Positions 22,661 through 34,639 of a stretch of 64,000 bases of DNA are shown one piece after another. How positions within the stretch are numbered: position 1 is the stretch's first letter; each line of letters opens with the position of its first letter. Position numbers and translations under genes: made by a program. Under the pieces are notes generated by a model that had not been told where the DNA came from, ran no database searches, and saw only the letters and a list, made by a program, of their open reading frames with translations. This DNA comes from Bolinopsis microptera (taxonomy: Eukaryota > Ctenophora > Tentaculata > Lobata > Bolinopsidae), in the NCBI RefSeq assembly GCF_026151205.1, contig NC_087077.1:6038483-6102482 (forward strand). Direction: 5' to 3'.

Positions 22661-23115
22661 CAACATATCACATTTGACAAGAGGCAGCACAAGACAACAT
22701 CTCATATTTGACAGAATCAGCACAACACAACATCTCATATTTGACATGAGGCAGCACAACACAACATCTCATATTTGACAAAAGGCAGCACAACACATCA
22801 TCTCATGTTTGACATGAGGCAGCACAACACAACATCTCATATTTGACAGAAGCAGCACAACACAACATCTCATATTTGACAGAAACAGCACAACACAACA
22901 TCTTATATTTGACAACGAGCATCACAACACAACATCTCATATTTGACAGAAACAGCACAACACAACATCTCATATTTGACATGAGGCAGCACAACACAAC
23001 ATCTCATATTTGACAACGAGCATCACAACACAACATCTCATATTTGACAGAAACAGCACAACACAACATCTTATATTTGACATGAGACAGCACAACACAA
23101 CATCTTATATTTTAC
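22660..23115. repeat. ~30-bp CAACATCTCATATTTGACA array
   Basis: About 14 copies of a 26-34-bp unit, AGCACAACACAACATCTC + ATATTTGACA with GAGGC or GAAAC spacers. It lies just upstream of the GCC1 promoter region. Open frames through it are artefacts of repetition. Confidence 0.92.
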
Positions 23116-23435
23116 AGTCGAGGCAAATTGTCTACCAACAAATTGATGATGATAGATTATATATTTTGATGAGTTATTGTAAACAGTTAAAACCTTTGCA
23201 ATCAAAGATTTTGCAAATAAATGTGTATACTGTATGTAGTAATGATAACTCCATTAATTAATCATATTTGATAAAGGAGCAGCATATCATTATTCTAATT
23301 TGGCACTGGAGATTGGTATTATTTTCTATGACTTTATCATGAAACGGTTCGTATGCCTGCATTGTGAAATCAACTATGAAATTCCCAAGCAAAGCGCTCA
23401 TACCATGCCATATAAGCGTACTTAATAATCTTACT

Positions 23436-23700
23436 ACAGGGTGGGCCAAAAGTCAGTAGGTACCCATACGTTGGGTCTTATACCTCCGCCTTGTTTTATA
23501 TTTGAGAGTTGTTGCTTTGCAGATGGCATACTGTACCTACTTGTTTGAGGATTCTGTCACCAAAATTTGAAAATTCGAATATTTTAGACCTCGCCCATTC
23601 AATATTAAAACACCTATATTGTTCTCTCTGAACATACTCTACGCCTAATTTTTTCAGAGACGCCTGAATATATTTGAACATTGTTTTGTCATATTATGGC
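23436..23700. mobile_element. Partial ACGTTGG-family MITE
   Basis: CTACAGGGTGGGCC, AAAAGTCAGT and CCCATACGTTGGGTC form one terminus, followed by sequence matching the reverse of 51045-51250. The other terminus is missing; it abuts a retrotransposon fragment at ~23690. Confidence 0.7.
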
Positions 23701-24150
23701 CCCCTCAAACTACAACTCATCTTGAACAATTTGTTGCTATCCAAAAGCGGGCCATTGAATGGATCAATGGTGAACCCTACAACAGCTATAATGACGATAA
23801 ACTTGCTACAGAACAAAAGAAATTAAATATTCTCTCTGTTAAACAGAAGTTTATTTATAACGATCTTATGATCTTCTATAAAATAGTGAATAGCATAATC
23901 CAGTATCGCTCCCTACTTATATAGTCCTATGCCGTCCAGAGGGCATCCAATACACTTGGCACAGCACAATGCTCAAATAATTTACAGGTTGGATACTTCA
24001 ACTCACATGAGTACTACTGTGCCCTGCTCAGATGCCTTCCGAAATAGCTTTTTTCATAGATCTATGCTGAAATGGAATAGTCTTCCAGTATGTATCCGGC
24101 AGTCAGAGCGGATTTCTACTTTTCAGGCCAAACTGATCAAGTAAAAAATT
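23690..24150 (+). pseudogene. Non-LTR retrotransposon ORF2 C-terminal fragment
   Basis: The plus strand reads ILWPPQTTTHLEQF...IQKRAIEWINGE and, after a frameshift near 23920, WNSLPVCIRQSERISTFQAK. The order IxWP...LQKRAIKWI...WNxLP...FKxxL is the typical tail downstream of reverse transcriptase and resembles the copy at 53785-55618. It is 5' truncated and disabled. Confidence 0.75.
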
Positions 24151-24720
24151 AAAAAAGGGGGGGGGGACCCCCAACCCATGTAGCTGAGAAACCTCACAGC
24201 AAGTAGACCAAAGTGGCTCTTGCTTGTGAAAGGTGTATCAACTAACCGCCGAGGCAGTGGGTTGGGAGTCCCTCCTGGGATCATTTCGTCCGTAAAATTT
24301 TACACAATATTAAAGCTACAATAAATTATTTATAAAATTTACATAAACAAACTTAAGAGACCTCAAAGCTCGTCTTCTGAGGAATGAGATTGAAGGATAC
24401 CTCATCCAGTCCAAGGTGCTGGGCTTTTTGTCTTTCTCTGATTCCCCTGAGTGCTATGAGTGTGCTTTGTAGCAGATCAAACCTGAATCGTGTTCTGATG
24501 TGATTTTTGACCAGGCTCTTAGCTTCTTTATTGTGGTCAGCTATCCTTTCAGAAATACGATCTACAAACACAGTGCAGAGTGGGCCCATACCTCCGGATG
24601 TTGTAAAGACTAGAGGGACAAAGGACCCTTTCTCTGACAAAGGACCCTTTCTCAAACTTACCAAGTACCTCTTGGCTGCCGATACAGTCTGGCCAGATTA
24701 GCTTCCCAGAAATGTGTTTT
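24130..24720 (-). mobile_element. 3' end of a retrotransposon with zinc/endonuclease-type C-terminus (copy A)
   Basis: The minus strand encodes PLVFTTSGGMG, then KNHIRTRFRFDLLQSTLIAL and a stop at 24353, followed by ~210 bp of 3' UTR ending in a G run. The same C-terminus and 3' UTR occur in plus orientation at 27731-28113. A small tandem duplication (GGACCCTTTCTC twice, 24624-24655) disrupts the frame upstream. Truncated at the 5' end. Confidence 0.75.
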
Positions 24721-24729
24721 TTGTTGGTT

Positions 24730-25280
24730 ACAATTCCGTCCGTTGGTTACGATTTCCTGTCCGCTTGTCTCCCTTATTTTTCTTGTTTTCAGTTCGTTGT
24801 GACAGAATTTTAATGAGCAAAATACTTATAATTATTTATGATATGTTTGATTTCTTGTTATTGTTTGTCCTTCAAATTTGTTAGATCACGGTTCCAACGT
24901 TAATGTGGCTCTTGCTATGTGTTGGTTCATCCGAATTAAGTGTTATATAATATAATCAAGTTAATTTTTCTTTTCTAGTTAGTTGTCATCCGGCCACACA
25001 ATAATATATAATTATAATATAAGCAAGTTATTGCAGCACTATTTTAAAATCAGTATATCAAAATATGCATATTGATGACATGTCATTGTAATTTTGCATG
25101 GCTAAAATGTAACGCTTGATTTATATATAATAATTATATAATAATTAATTGAATTTTCAAAAAATGGAGTTGTTTCCTTAAGTAGTAAAATATTCAAACA
25201 ATATACACATAATATAGCAATGACCCTATATAAAATCAACCCTTTAAGAATTCAAAAAATTCCCTTAACAATCAAAAATT
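24730..25280. other. AT-rich spacer between retrotransposon fragments
   Basis: No exon, RNA or terminal repeat recognised; short runs such as TATATAATAATTATATAATAA only. Confidence 0.45.
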
Positions 25281-25285
25281 TTTTT

Positions 25286-25999
25286 TTACCCTTGGCCTTG
25301 TGGCTCCAAGTTAAGATCTAGACTGTTTATATCAACAATGTTTTTTCTCGCACCTCTGTCTCCACGGAGAGAAATCACTGTTGTTCTGAGGATTTCAAAG
25401 CGAAGGCGCTTTCTTATGTATCCTACAGCGTCTGAGTACCTCTGGCCAGTGTGGTACTCCATCTTACTGGCCAGCTTCTTGACCAGTCTCTCAGCTTCAC
25501 CACCCATTCCACCAGAAGTCGAGAACACTAAAGGTGTGAAGCTTCCTTTCTCCACTTCAAGAACCCTTGCATTGTAACATCGCTTTTTCTCATTTTCATG
25601 GGACAGGTACATTGCTGGTATCGGTTTGCTTGCATTGGAGGGGGCTGGGGCATGAAATACCCTTACATCAAAAAATGCCCTCTCTGAAGCATTCCAAATC
25701 GATCTTGCAGAAATGTCCAGCCTGGCTTGGTCTCCTAGGACTGTTCCCTTTGGTAACTGTAGACCATCAACTGGAAGAAGAACTGGCTCAGTCTGCACAT
25801 CCTTGCATTTCACAGTTCTCATTAGTTCTGCAAAGGTGTCTCTCAGCGAGTTGTGCCGCAGTGACACATATCCACCAAGTTTGCAGATGAGCGCATGGTT
25901 TGCTGAGTATTTCTGGCCACACGTACATGTTTTAGGGCAGTCCTTTAAGTTCAGGTTGTATCTGAGAGCTATTGCATCTGAGAACTGTTGTTTATTCAT
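25286..25999 (-). pseudogene. Retrotransposon polyprotein C-terminal domain (copy B), 237 codons
   Basis: A single minus-strand frame contains CTCGQKYSANHALICKLGG (C-x-C-x6-H-x4-C zinc-binding pattern), SLRHNSLRDTFAEL, GDQARLDISARSIW...AFFDVRVFH, HENEKKRCYNARVLEVEKGS and PLVFSTSGGMGGE. This series is a family found C-terminal to reverse transcriptase in many invertebrate retroelements and looks like a restriction-like nuclease (D...D/E...K arrangement; assignment inferred). No reverse transcriptase is attached, so the copy is 5' truncated. It is related to but diverged from copies at 24130-24720 and 27731-28113. Confidence 0.75.
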
Positions 26000-26575
26000 C
26001 AGATACCCATACTCTTTTTAAGGTAGTGCTTGTTTCCTTAAGTTGTTTCCTTAAGTGTAAAGGAAGCTATTTCATATTTTGATACATATTTAGTGATGGT
26101 TTTGTCATACGTTGTATGACCCGCCGCGCACGAAGTGCTCGGCTCCCCCTGTATCAGGACGATATCGTGGGGGTCGCAATACAACGTGATACAATGATGG
26201 TTAACGCCAATTAACATCAAGTGCAATTTAATTTGCCACTTTTTAAAATAAAATATCGAAAGAATTAAATTTGGATTTGGTAGCCCTACACCATATAATA
26301 TTCATGTAATCAAATTGAGGAAGCATAAGAGCGTTTACAGACATTTTACTATATTTTCGTGGAAGTAGATTTCATTATGTTTCACCCTCAAATCCATACC
26401 ACACTGTTATTATGTATTGTACTTTGCTAATTATATTACCGAGGTATTATTAGTTATATTATTATTAGTATATTAGTTATTCATTATAAATTAAGCCACG
26501 AGATCATTTACTGTAATGTAATATTTAAATATTTATAATCTACATTGATTCACGATGTTAATCTTTCGCAGCTCG
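26000..26575. other. AT-rich spacer
   Basis: No exon or repeat family recognised in this stretch. CATTGTATCACGTTGTATTG near 26170-26195 is weakly palindromic. Confidence 0.4.
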
Positions 26576-27625
26576 GTGAGGCCCAACCATTCCGCCGTCA
26601 TGTCATTCTGTCTAATAGTAGAGGCTCTTACGGGCAAAAAGACGTGTTTTCTGCTACGAGTTTAGAGACCTAACCGCTAATTGGACACAATAGTATGATG
26701 TCTAAGGATCGATAATATGTTAAGAAGTATAAAATTGGCCTTATTAGTCACGTGCTATACCAATGCGCGTTTTAAACTTTTACAGTCTATTACTCTGAGG
26801 CAAATAAAGTAATTATATTCATATTTTGTCAGCAATAAAATCAGATTATTTTCTATTTGGTGTGAAAATATGAGCTAGAACGGACATAATCTCGCTGAGT
26901 TATAGCTGTTTGAAATTTATGATGAACGCGCAGGAGCCAATTGATAACAACTAAATGCTTTTGCGCGTAGTGCGCGTCGAAAATTTGGCAAAAACGCTTG
27001 CGGAGTGACAATATTCAAACTTCGATAAACTATATGAAGTGGGTACTTCTCGGAAAGGAAAAATTTAGGCAAACACGATGTGACTATTTTTGGGTTGATT
27101 TAATACAACTGCAAAAAATTATTCAAACTTCAAGCAAAAAAGTCAAAATTTTTACCACTTTTTTGGATTTTACCCCCAAAAAAATAAAGGGATTTTTCAA
27201 ATTTTTATATCATCTTGTGCGACTGTGTTTTAGCTATCTCCATGCAAGTTTTGCCGACATGCCAACAAAATTAACTTGTTCATAATATCAAAAAACATGG
27301 TTTTTTGGCCTATTTTTGCCCAAAAATCGGTTTTTTTCGATTTTACCCCCAAAAAATCAGTCCAATCATCTTTAAACCACTTTTAATCGAGTCTACGGTC
27401 AAAAATACGTTTAGTAAGGTGTAGCTGGGGTCCCTAGCGTATCGAGCAGACAATGCCCGTAAGAGCCTCTACTATAATCTCTATTCGGATATATTTATAT
27501 AATAATATAATTATGTTTGTGAACATGATAGCCTGATGTCCCCAGGTAAGGCCCAGTGGTGCATTTTGCCGATCTAACCGTTGCGAGAAGAACTATTTGA
27601 TGCGCGGCGCGGCCCAGTAGTGCAT
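26576..27625. mobile_element. TTACCTGGGGACC-family remnant split by a younger TA element
   Basis: The outer parts (26576-26610 with CATTCCGCCGTCATGTCATT; 27475-27560 with AATCTCTATTCGG and AGCCTGATGTCCCCAGG) belong to the family of the element at 3226-3992. They are separated by the insertion at 26613-27472. Confidence 0.6.
26613..27472. mobile_element. ~860-bp TIR element with TA target duplication
   Basis: Ends GTAGAGGCTCTTACGGGCA and the inverse TGCCCGTAAGAGCCTCTAC are perfect ~19-bp TIRs, each bordered by TA. The interior has an open frame of 95 codons (26998-27285) without recognisable domain. TA duplication fits the Tc1/mariner/pogo group; no DDE transposase remains, so it is non-autonomous. 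Confidence 0.8.
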
Positions 27626-27719
27626 CGCGCTACAATAATTTAGAGGAATTAAAAAGAACGCGTAAATAACTAGCCGGTTATAAAAAATAGCTGGCTATTT
27701 TAGATCATATCTTCTACTA

Positions 27720-28124
27720 CATTGTCATACTAAGAGCCAGGTCAAAAATCACATCAGAACACGATTCAGGTTTGATCTGCTACGAAGCACACTCATAGCA
27801 CTCAGGGGAATCAGAGGAAGACAAAAAGCCCAGCACCTTGGACTGGATGAGGTATCCTTCAATCTCATTCCTCAGAAGACGAGCTTTGAAGTCTTTTAAG
27901 TTTGTTTATGTAAATTTTATAAATAATTTATTGTAGCTTTTAAAATGTGTAAAATTTTACGGACGAAATGATCCCAGGGGGGACTCCCAACCCACCGCCT
28001 CGGCGGGTAGTTGATACACCTTTCACAAGCAAGAGCCACTTTGGTCTACTTGCTGTGAGGTGTATCAGCTACATGGGTTGGGGGTCCCCCCCCCCCTTTT
28101 TTCTTTTTTTTTCCATTGTCATAC
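27720..28124 (+). mobile_element. 5'-truncated retrotransposon insertion with 11-bp target duplication
   Basis: CATTGTCATAC at 27720-27730 is repeated at 28114-28124. The enclosed ~383 bp encode the last ~50 codons of the retrotransposon family of 24130-24720 (KNHIRTRFRFDLL... stop near 27898), then the same 3' UTR (ACTCCCAACCCACCGCC, GGGTTGGGGGTCC) and a C/T-rich tail. This is a clean example of target-primed 5' truncation. Confidence 0.88.
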
Positions 28125-28129
28125 AAGCC

Positions 28130-28945
28130 TATAGTGATATTATCAAAATATAGTGCACTGTCATCTGCAAATAAATAAGCAGTAGACTGTTTGCAATTAT
28201 TATTAAGATCATTTATGAATAAGCTTAAGAGAATCGGACCTAATAGTAGTAGTAGTAAAACACAAATTTTTAATAAAACAAATTATATTTTATACCCACA
28301 ATCAATTTATATTTAGTTCAAATATTTAAAGTCAAAATAACCATTCCACATAAGTTGTTTTATTATAATAAAATAATTTGTGATAAATTAATAAATTAAT
28401 TTACACTCAAAAATGTACAAAATATACACAATTTTTACCTTGGTTCGGCGCGCGGCTGATCGAAAAAGTTTGGTTTGCATTTACTGACTACAGTGTACAG
28501 CGTACATGAAAAGATAACTCACTGAATTGTTTAATACTAAATACATATTAATTCAGATGTTGTTCAATGAGTTAGCCACAAAAATGTTCAAATTATGTAG
28601 GAGGGTAAAGGACACAATTGCTAGTAATGCTTCTTTGTGCCCGTTGACTACAATGAAGATTTTGCGGAGTTTCTCCAAACGGCATTCATCGGAGTGCGTG
28701 TTATTTACTAGGTTATGCACAAGCCAGGCCAACATTTTGTTTTTGTGTCAGCTGCGCTACCAGGTTAACATTTACGTCTCCGATCTATATTACTTTCTTT
28801 CCTTGAAGTTTCATCATACATTCAGTCATATAATCAAGGAATTTATCTAAATGACAAAAGTTGTGTGATCTATAAAAACAGCAAATGTAGAGATTAGCAT
28901 CCTTGAGTTGTATCCATATGGCTTCAATTTTTGAAATATCAGAGT
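28130..28945. other. No supported gene
   Basis: A 107-codon plus-strand frame (28527-28850) and an antisense 60-codon frame overlap it. Neither shows a family or splice context. Otherwise AT-rich. Confidence 0.4.
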
Positions 28946-28949
28946 AAGT

Positions 28950-29350
28950 CAGTAAACGACCGGGGGTAGGATTTGGCCGGGGACGGGGCCGGGAATGTCC
29001 AAATTTTGCCGGGGCCGGGAATTGGCCGTTCTGGAATTTGGCCGGGGCCGGGGCCGTGAATTTAATAAATCCACGGCCAAGTTAGAACTTTTCAGGACTT
29101 AGGATCTGAACTTATTTTTACATGACAATATAATGTTCGTATCAATTGAACAGTTTAGAAGGTAATTAGATTTCATATATATTTTGGTAAAATTTTAAGA
29201 TTTATATGAAAGTTTTAGGCCGATTTCGATCAAAAATTCCCGGCCAAATTCCCGGCAGATATTGAAAATCGGCCGGGGCCGGGGCCGGGAAGAAATAGCT
29301 CCCCCGGTGCCGGGATTTCACGGCGCCAGGAATCCCGGTCGAATACTGGA
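28950..29350. repeat. GC-rich GGCCGGGGCCGGG repeat block
   Basis: Runs of GGCCGGGGCCGGGAA and CCCGGCCAAATTCCCGG words cluster at 28960-29060 and 29245-29345 around an AT-rich core, in an otherwise AT-rich region. The two G-rich clusters are imperfect direct copies, suggesting a dispersed element. Confidence 0.65.
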
Positions 29351-29853
29351 GTAAATCTATTAGAGTGGGTTATATCATATTCGTATCAGAAGAAAATTGT
29401 TAGCAGACATTAGGGGTTTTGTTGTCTTGTTGCGACAGAAAGTCTACACTATAGTATGCTTATTGCTTAAGTTTATATTGTGTAGTTTGAGGATATAAAA
29501 TGCAACTTCAAGATGGATATTGGAAAGCTGGTGAAAAATTATGGCCTTTGCATCAATGGCCAGTGGTCGTAATATTTATATGTCACTTAATTCTGGTGAA
29601 AATACAAAAGAGTCTTTGGAGCAAACTTTATGTGCAATCTGAAAGACCGTGATATGCTTGTCACGTCTGGAAAACATCAGGAAGAGCTGTTATTTACGGT
29701 AAATTCTTCAAAACCGACCCAATGATCCAGAGTATGAAATATAATAATGTTAATAATCAGTGCAATGAAACAAGAAATTAAATTTTTAGCACATTTCACA
29801 GAATCAACAAACTTATAACAATCCAATAAAATATGATGCCCATATTTTGATGT

Positions 29854-30213
29854 ATGACATTTTGTAAATTAAAGAATGTGACAAGTAAATCTGCAAGCAG
29901 TTATAATGTGAATGATCTGCTTAACAACCCCTTTTACATAGAAGAGATAAAAACATGTCACAGTGAACAATATGTGATGCGGACAATATTCACCCCACCA
30001 TCCTCAAACACCATCCTCAAATTGTCTAAGTGTAAGGAAAATGGTTGTTGGAAAAAGTCGAGCTACATGCCACCTGGAGCGTATGGAATGAGGAACTTTT
30101 TAGGTGTTGAAGGAACTCTAGATAAAAATCTAGAAGGCTTCATTGGAGGAAGATCAACAACTCGATATATTTTTAAACTGCTGGCCAACTTGAGGAGGTC
30201 AAAAGACAGAAAC
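29854..30213 (+). pseudogene. Reverse transcriptase remnant, 5' half (split by the element 30214-34167)
   Basis: A plus-strand frame ends with LEGFIGGRSTTRYIFKLL, the fingers motif of non-LTR reverse transcriptase (GFR.GRSTTDAIF type). The sequence resumes after the inserted element at 34168 with LFLDLEKAF, motif A, in a different frame. It is therefore already frameshifted and then interrupted. Upstream codons (NVNDLLNNPFYIEE) are not assignable. Confidence 0.7.
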
Positions 30214-33200
30214 TGTAGGGACTACGGGTGGAAGATGAATAATTGATATTCCAACAGCATCTTGTTCCCTGCACTGTGCTGATTCCGGGAAGCATTTTGT
30301 TTACGCTCTCATCATTCTGTAGGATGAGATATCGTTCATTTAAAATTGGGTAATTATAGGCCTGTCAAGGATTTCAGCCTAATTAAGAGCTGATCAATTG
30401 CAGCTAGTTGTGCCATATAAGGGATAACTGAGGTCACGTGACATTCAGTCCTATCACGTGACTGCTAATCCTATCACGTGACCTTGATTCGTAAAGCCTC
30501 GGGCACGTGATCACATTCGTAACGTGTCGTATGCCGACTAGGAGATTTTGTGACGTCACCAGAGCTGAAGCTACTTGATCAGGCCTTATATGGAATAATA
30601 TCGTGTATCGGGTGTAATTGGACCCAATTAGAGCAGCTGAGCGCTCAATTATAGCAGCATCTGGTACCACCTTCTGAAACCCAGCAGACAGCTGGCCCAG
30701 AGAATCGAAATTAGAAGGATTTTTTATTGATGGAAATCGAAGCGGAAACCTTGTAACCCTATGTTTTCGATGACGCCGAACAAGATTAAACAGGTTATAA
30801 TTGTCCTACTCTCGTGTAAATTGCTCTAAAACGTGATTGAAATTGTAATGATGCTATCAATTGTAATACAGTTTTTACATTAAGCTGAACGGCTGGCATT
30901 CCTGGGCCGCACTCATCCCAGATTGTCATTCCGCCGCAGCTTCAATTTTTCTGAATATTACAGCCTGGGGTCCCCAGGTAACGACTGGAACCACTATATC
31001 TGCCTAATCTCAGTTATTGTCAATAACGAAGCCTGTGATCCGCACATCAGTCATTGAATGGGCTTGAATTGAACGTCGTGTTATTACTATAAAAAATATC
31101 ATAGTATCGGGTAAATTTTTTCAAAATGCACTTGAATGTCATCAATTTGATTAAGTTATCATAAGTTGAATAGCTGGCGCATTTACAGTGCTACGTTTTC
31201 AATTATTCTACGAACACTTGGAATTAAAATCTATTTATATATATATTGCATTGTTTAATACTTATAATCAAGATTGCTAAGTTCAGTGTGTGGACGAAGT
31301 ATTGCGATGGAATCAATAACATATTTATGACTGTTTGATATTTCTTTGCTGCAGTCTGCATATCATCCAGAGAAAGCTAATTTTAAAGAAGTAGTCTCGA
31401 AGTTTTCGGGAATAAACTCAATATTGTGAAACATCATACAAAATATTATATAACGAGTGTTCTGTTTTAATAAATCATTTCATTAGTTTTTTGAACTTCC
31501 TCTGTTTTCCTGGATTTTGTTGCCTCTCCTCAGAGACAACAATGTGGTGTCCTGCTTTCATGTCTTTGTTAGCACACTTCAGCTTTGATTCTGTCATCAG
31601 TGCCACCGCTCTTTCGACTGCTTGCTGGTGGCAGGGATATTTCGTCACCAAAGTTGATTCTATGAACCTGTCGAATTGATCAGGATCAGAGGGATGCACC
31701 CTTACTACCGATGGAATAGTGACTGCAGCCCACTTCAGCTCTTCTGAAATATAACTCGAAGAGGATGGTGACTGTTCAGGAGATCTCACTCATGTGGAAA
31801 GATTGGTCAACCTGTCCCGCATATTCCTGAAAAGAATGAATTCTAGATTATTTAGTTGATTTAAATATTGTATATTATACATCTTAATCTAGTTCCGGTG
31901 AACCTGCATCCACTCTGATTTCTAACATAGACTCCCTTCCGACCGATTTACTTTTACTTATTATTCCTGACATCACTTTAAAGCTTTACTGAGTAAACAT
32001 TACATCTATCAACGAACTAATCTTGATTCGAGAATCGAGAGAGATATTATTTAAGAATTTTAGATATATCAGAGCATGTGTATAATCTATCAGTCTTATC
32101 CGCTCCCAGTATCTTATCTTAATATAACTTACTGTAATGGATCAGGAACATGGGAATCAGGTACATGGTGATCGTCTGCAGCACGATCTCTACCAAGAAG
32201 GAACTCCTTGTCCAAGAAGGAGTCAAAATTTTCAATCGTTTCCCTTTTCCGCATGTTCTTACGCTTTTTCAATTTGTCGTAGAGGCCCTTGATCTTCCTG
32301 AATTATAATTACATTAATATTGTCATTTCAAAATAAAATGAAAACAATTTTTCTTACCTTGTTGCCAGAACTAAAAGGGCTGTCATTGCTAGATGGATAT
32401 CATGAGATCACTGACGGGATCATCGTCGACGTGGCTGGATCGGCAATATACTGCAGTCTCGTGTGAAATATTGCTCTGGCCAGCATGAAGTGCAGTCTTT
32501 GCTCAATTAAATGTAGAAAGTTTCTAAATTACATTAATATAAGAGAAACTAAGTGCCTAATATAAATATGCATACAGTACAACTACAGATTGTTCATGAA
32601 ACATTGGTCATTGGTTTGGTTTCAAACATCTGTAGATTAATTTATGAAAGATCGATCGGCTATATTTCTCTTATTTTCCCCCAGCAGAAAATATATGTTT
32701 GAAACCGGACTGATGTATCGTGAACAACCTGTGCTGTAGGGTAAATACCTAAAAAACACTAGCACTCACTTGACAATATTGCAAGGCTGAAAGAAGTCCG
32801 TTTGCCTGTACATTTCGATGGTACTGTAATGACTTAATATCAAACTTGAAACCTCGGCCAGCATTAAATCGACATGAGTCGCATGGTTTTCCTTGTGGCT
32901 CAAAAGAAAACGAAGGATGTCCTTGTTTGACGGAGGACTGTGACATGGAAGGCTGTCACACGTTCCATCAATAAAATCGGACAACTTCATTGCAATATTG
33001 AGAAAACTATTTGAGAAATGATCACTATTCATATAGCGGTGTTACATTGATTTTAGTTACGTTGCAATTTTACTCGACTCTTATCAGTTCACTTCTTATC
33101 AGCGCGATCGCAGTAAGTTTTACTGTGTGCAACAGTTACATAACTGTAACTGTATAATACACATAACATTAACTCTGTAATGCACTTCAAACTGCAGTAT

Positions 33201-34167
33201 AAAGAGTACGCACTTCGCACAAATGACAAGAAGGTAATCTAGTAATACGATTTTTGGTATTAATATCTTTAATATTAATAACACGGCTTGTTCGATTCAA
33301 GCCCGTTCAATGTGGTCAATACCTGATGTGCGGATCACAGGCTTCGTTATTTACAATAGCTGAGATTAGGCAGATATAGCGGTTCCAGTCGTTACCTGGG
33401 GACCCCAGGCTGTAATATCCAGATAAATTGAAGCTGCGGCGGAATGACAATCTGGGATGAGTGCGGCCCAGGAATGCCAGCCGTTACGCCGCTCAGCTTA
33501 ATGTAAAAACTGTATTACAATTGATAGCATCATTACAATTTCAATCACGTTTTAGAGCAATTTACACGAGAGTAGGACAATTATAACCTGTTTAATCTTG
33601 TTCGGCGTCATCGAAAACATAGGGTTACAAGGTTTCCGCTTCGATTTCCATCAATAAAAAATCCTTCTAATTTCGATTCTCTGGGCCAGCTGTCTGCTGG
33701 GTTTCAGAAGGTGGTACCAGATGCTGCTATAATTGAGCGCTCAGCTGCTCTAATTGGGTCCAATTACACCCGATACACGATATTATTCCATATAAGGCCT
33801 GATCAAGTAGCTTCAGCTCTGGTGACGTCACAAAATCTCCTAGTCGGCATACGACACGTTACGAATGTGATCACGTGCCCGAGGCTTTACGAATCAAGGT
33901 CACGTGATAGGATTAGCGGTCACGTGATAGGACTGAATGTCACGTGACCTCAGTTATCCCTTATATGGCACAACTAGCTGCAATTGATCAGCTCTTAATT
34001 AGGCTGAAATCCTTGACAGGCCTATAATTACCCAATTTTAAATGAACGATATCTCATCCTACAGAATGATGAGAGCGTAAACAAAATGCTTCCCGGAATC
34101 AGCACAGTGCAGGGAACAAGATGCTGTTGGAATATCAATTATTCATCTTCCACCCGTAGTCCCTACA
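30214..34167. mobile_element. 3.95-kb element with ~880-bp inverted arms and 5-bp target duplication
   Basis: Left arm 30214-~31088 and right arm ~33276-34167 are inverted copies with only scattered differences. Ends are TGTAGGGACTACGGG...CCCGTAGTCCCTACA, flanked by GAAAC on both sides (30209-30213, 34168-34172). Both arms contain CACGTGAC words and an internal copy of the CCTGGGGACC palindromic end. The ~2.2-kb centre carries a spliced minus-strand gene (31475-33032). The TGTNR-type end recalls Ginger-group DNA transposons, but I see no integrase, so the class is open. Confidence 0.88.
31475..33032 (-). pseudogene. Multi-exon protein gene inside the long-TIR element
   Basis: Minus-strand segments: 32770-33032 (start MNSDHFSNSFLNIAMKLSD, donor GTGAGT); a middle exon about 32345-32485; ~32146-32297 encoding the basic KIKGLYDKLKKRKNMRKRE then ENFDSFLDKEFLLG (donor GTAAGT, acceptor TTCAG); and 31475-31835 encoding VHPSDPDQFDRFIE and KYPCHQQAVERAVALMTE, ending LMK. 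A TGA at ~31790 interrupts the last exon in its own frame, and every frame of the middle exon closes. The VERAV/ALMTE region resembles proteins encoded by invertebrate transposons (recognition by eye). Function unknown; probably the element's own decayed gene. Confidence 0.55.
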
Positions 34168-34320
34168 GAAACTGGTGTGTATAATACTTTTCCTCGATTT
34201 AGAAAAGGCATTCGGTATTATTCATCTTCCAATATTGTGTCCTAAGCCCTAATTATTAGCTTTTGGTATCCAAGGAAATTTTCTTATGTTTCCTGCTTAA
34301 CCGGACGCAGACGATGTGTC
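34168..34320 (+). pseudogene. Reverse transcriptase remnant, 3' half
   Basis: Directly after the GAAAC duplication the plus strand reads LFLDLEKAFGIIHLPI, motif A of reverse transcriptase, then loses similarity by about 34260. It pairs with 29854-30213 as one older insertion. Confidence 0.65.
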
Positions 34321-34639
34321 GTAAAGTGAAAAACTATAAATGAGACAGAAGAATTTGTAAATGTATGGACTACTTCAGCTCAGGGGCTGTGCTCTCACCT
34401 CTCCTCTTCATATATATGTAGCAGACATGACACAAAACACCACTGTAGAAGTCAAAATATATTATGTTAGCTGCTATAAATTGACTGATGACGGTACACT
34501 GATGATTTCCTTGGAAAAAATCTCAGGATGCCATGATAAAATGGAGCTGATATGTGGTCAATTAGTAAGTTAGTTATATTTGCTCAATCTATAATTCATT
34601 CATAATTTGATGCAATCTGTGCAGTATAAAATCCAACAG

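Noticed and set aside
28527-28850. 107-codon frame and overlapping antisense frame
   Set aside because: No domain, no splice support, and both strands are open over the same stretch; not enough to call a gene.
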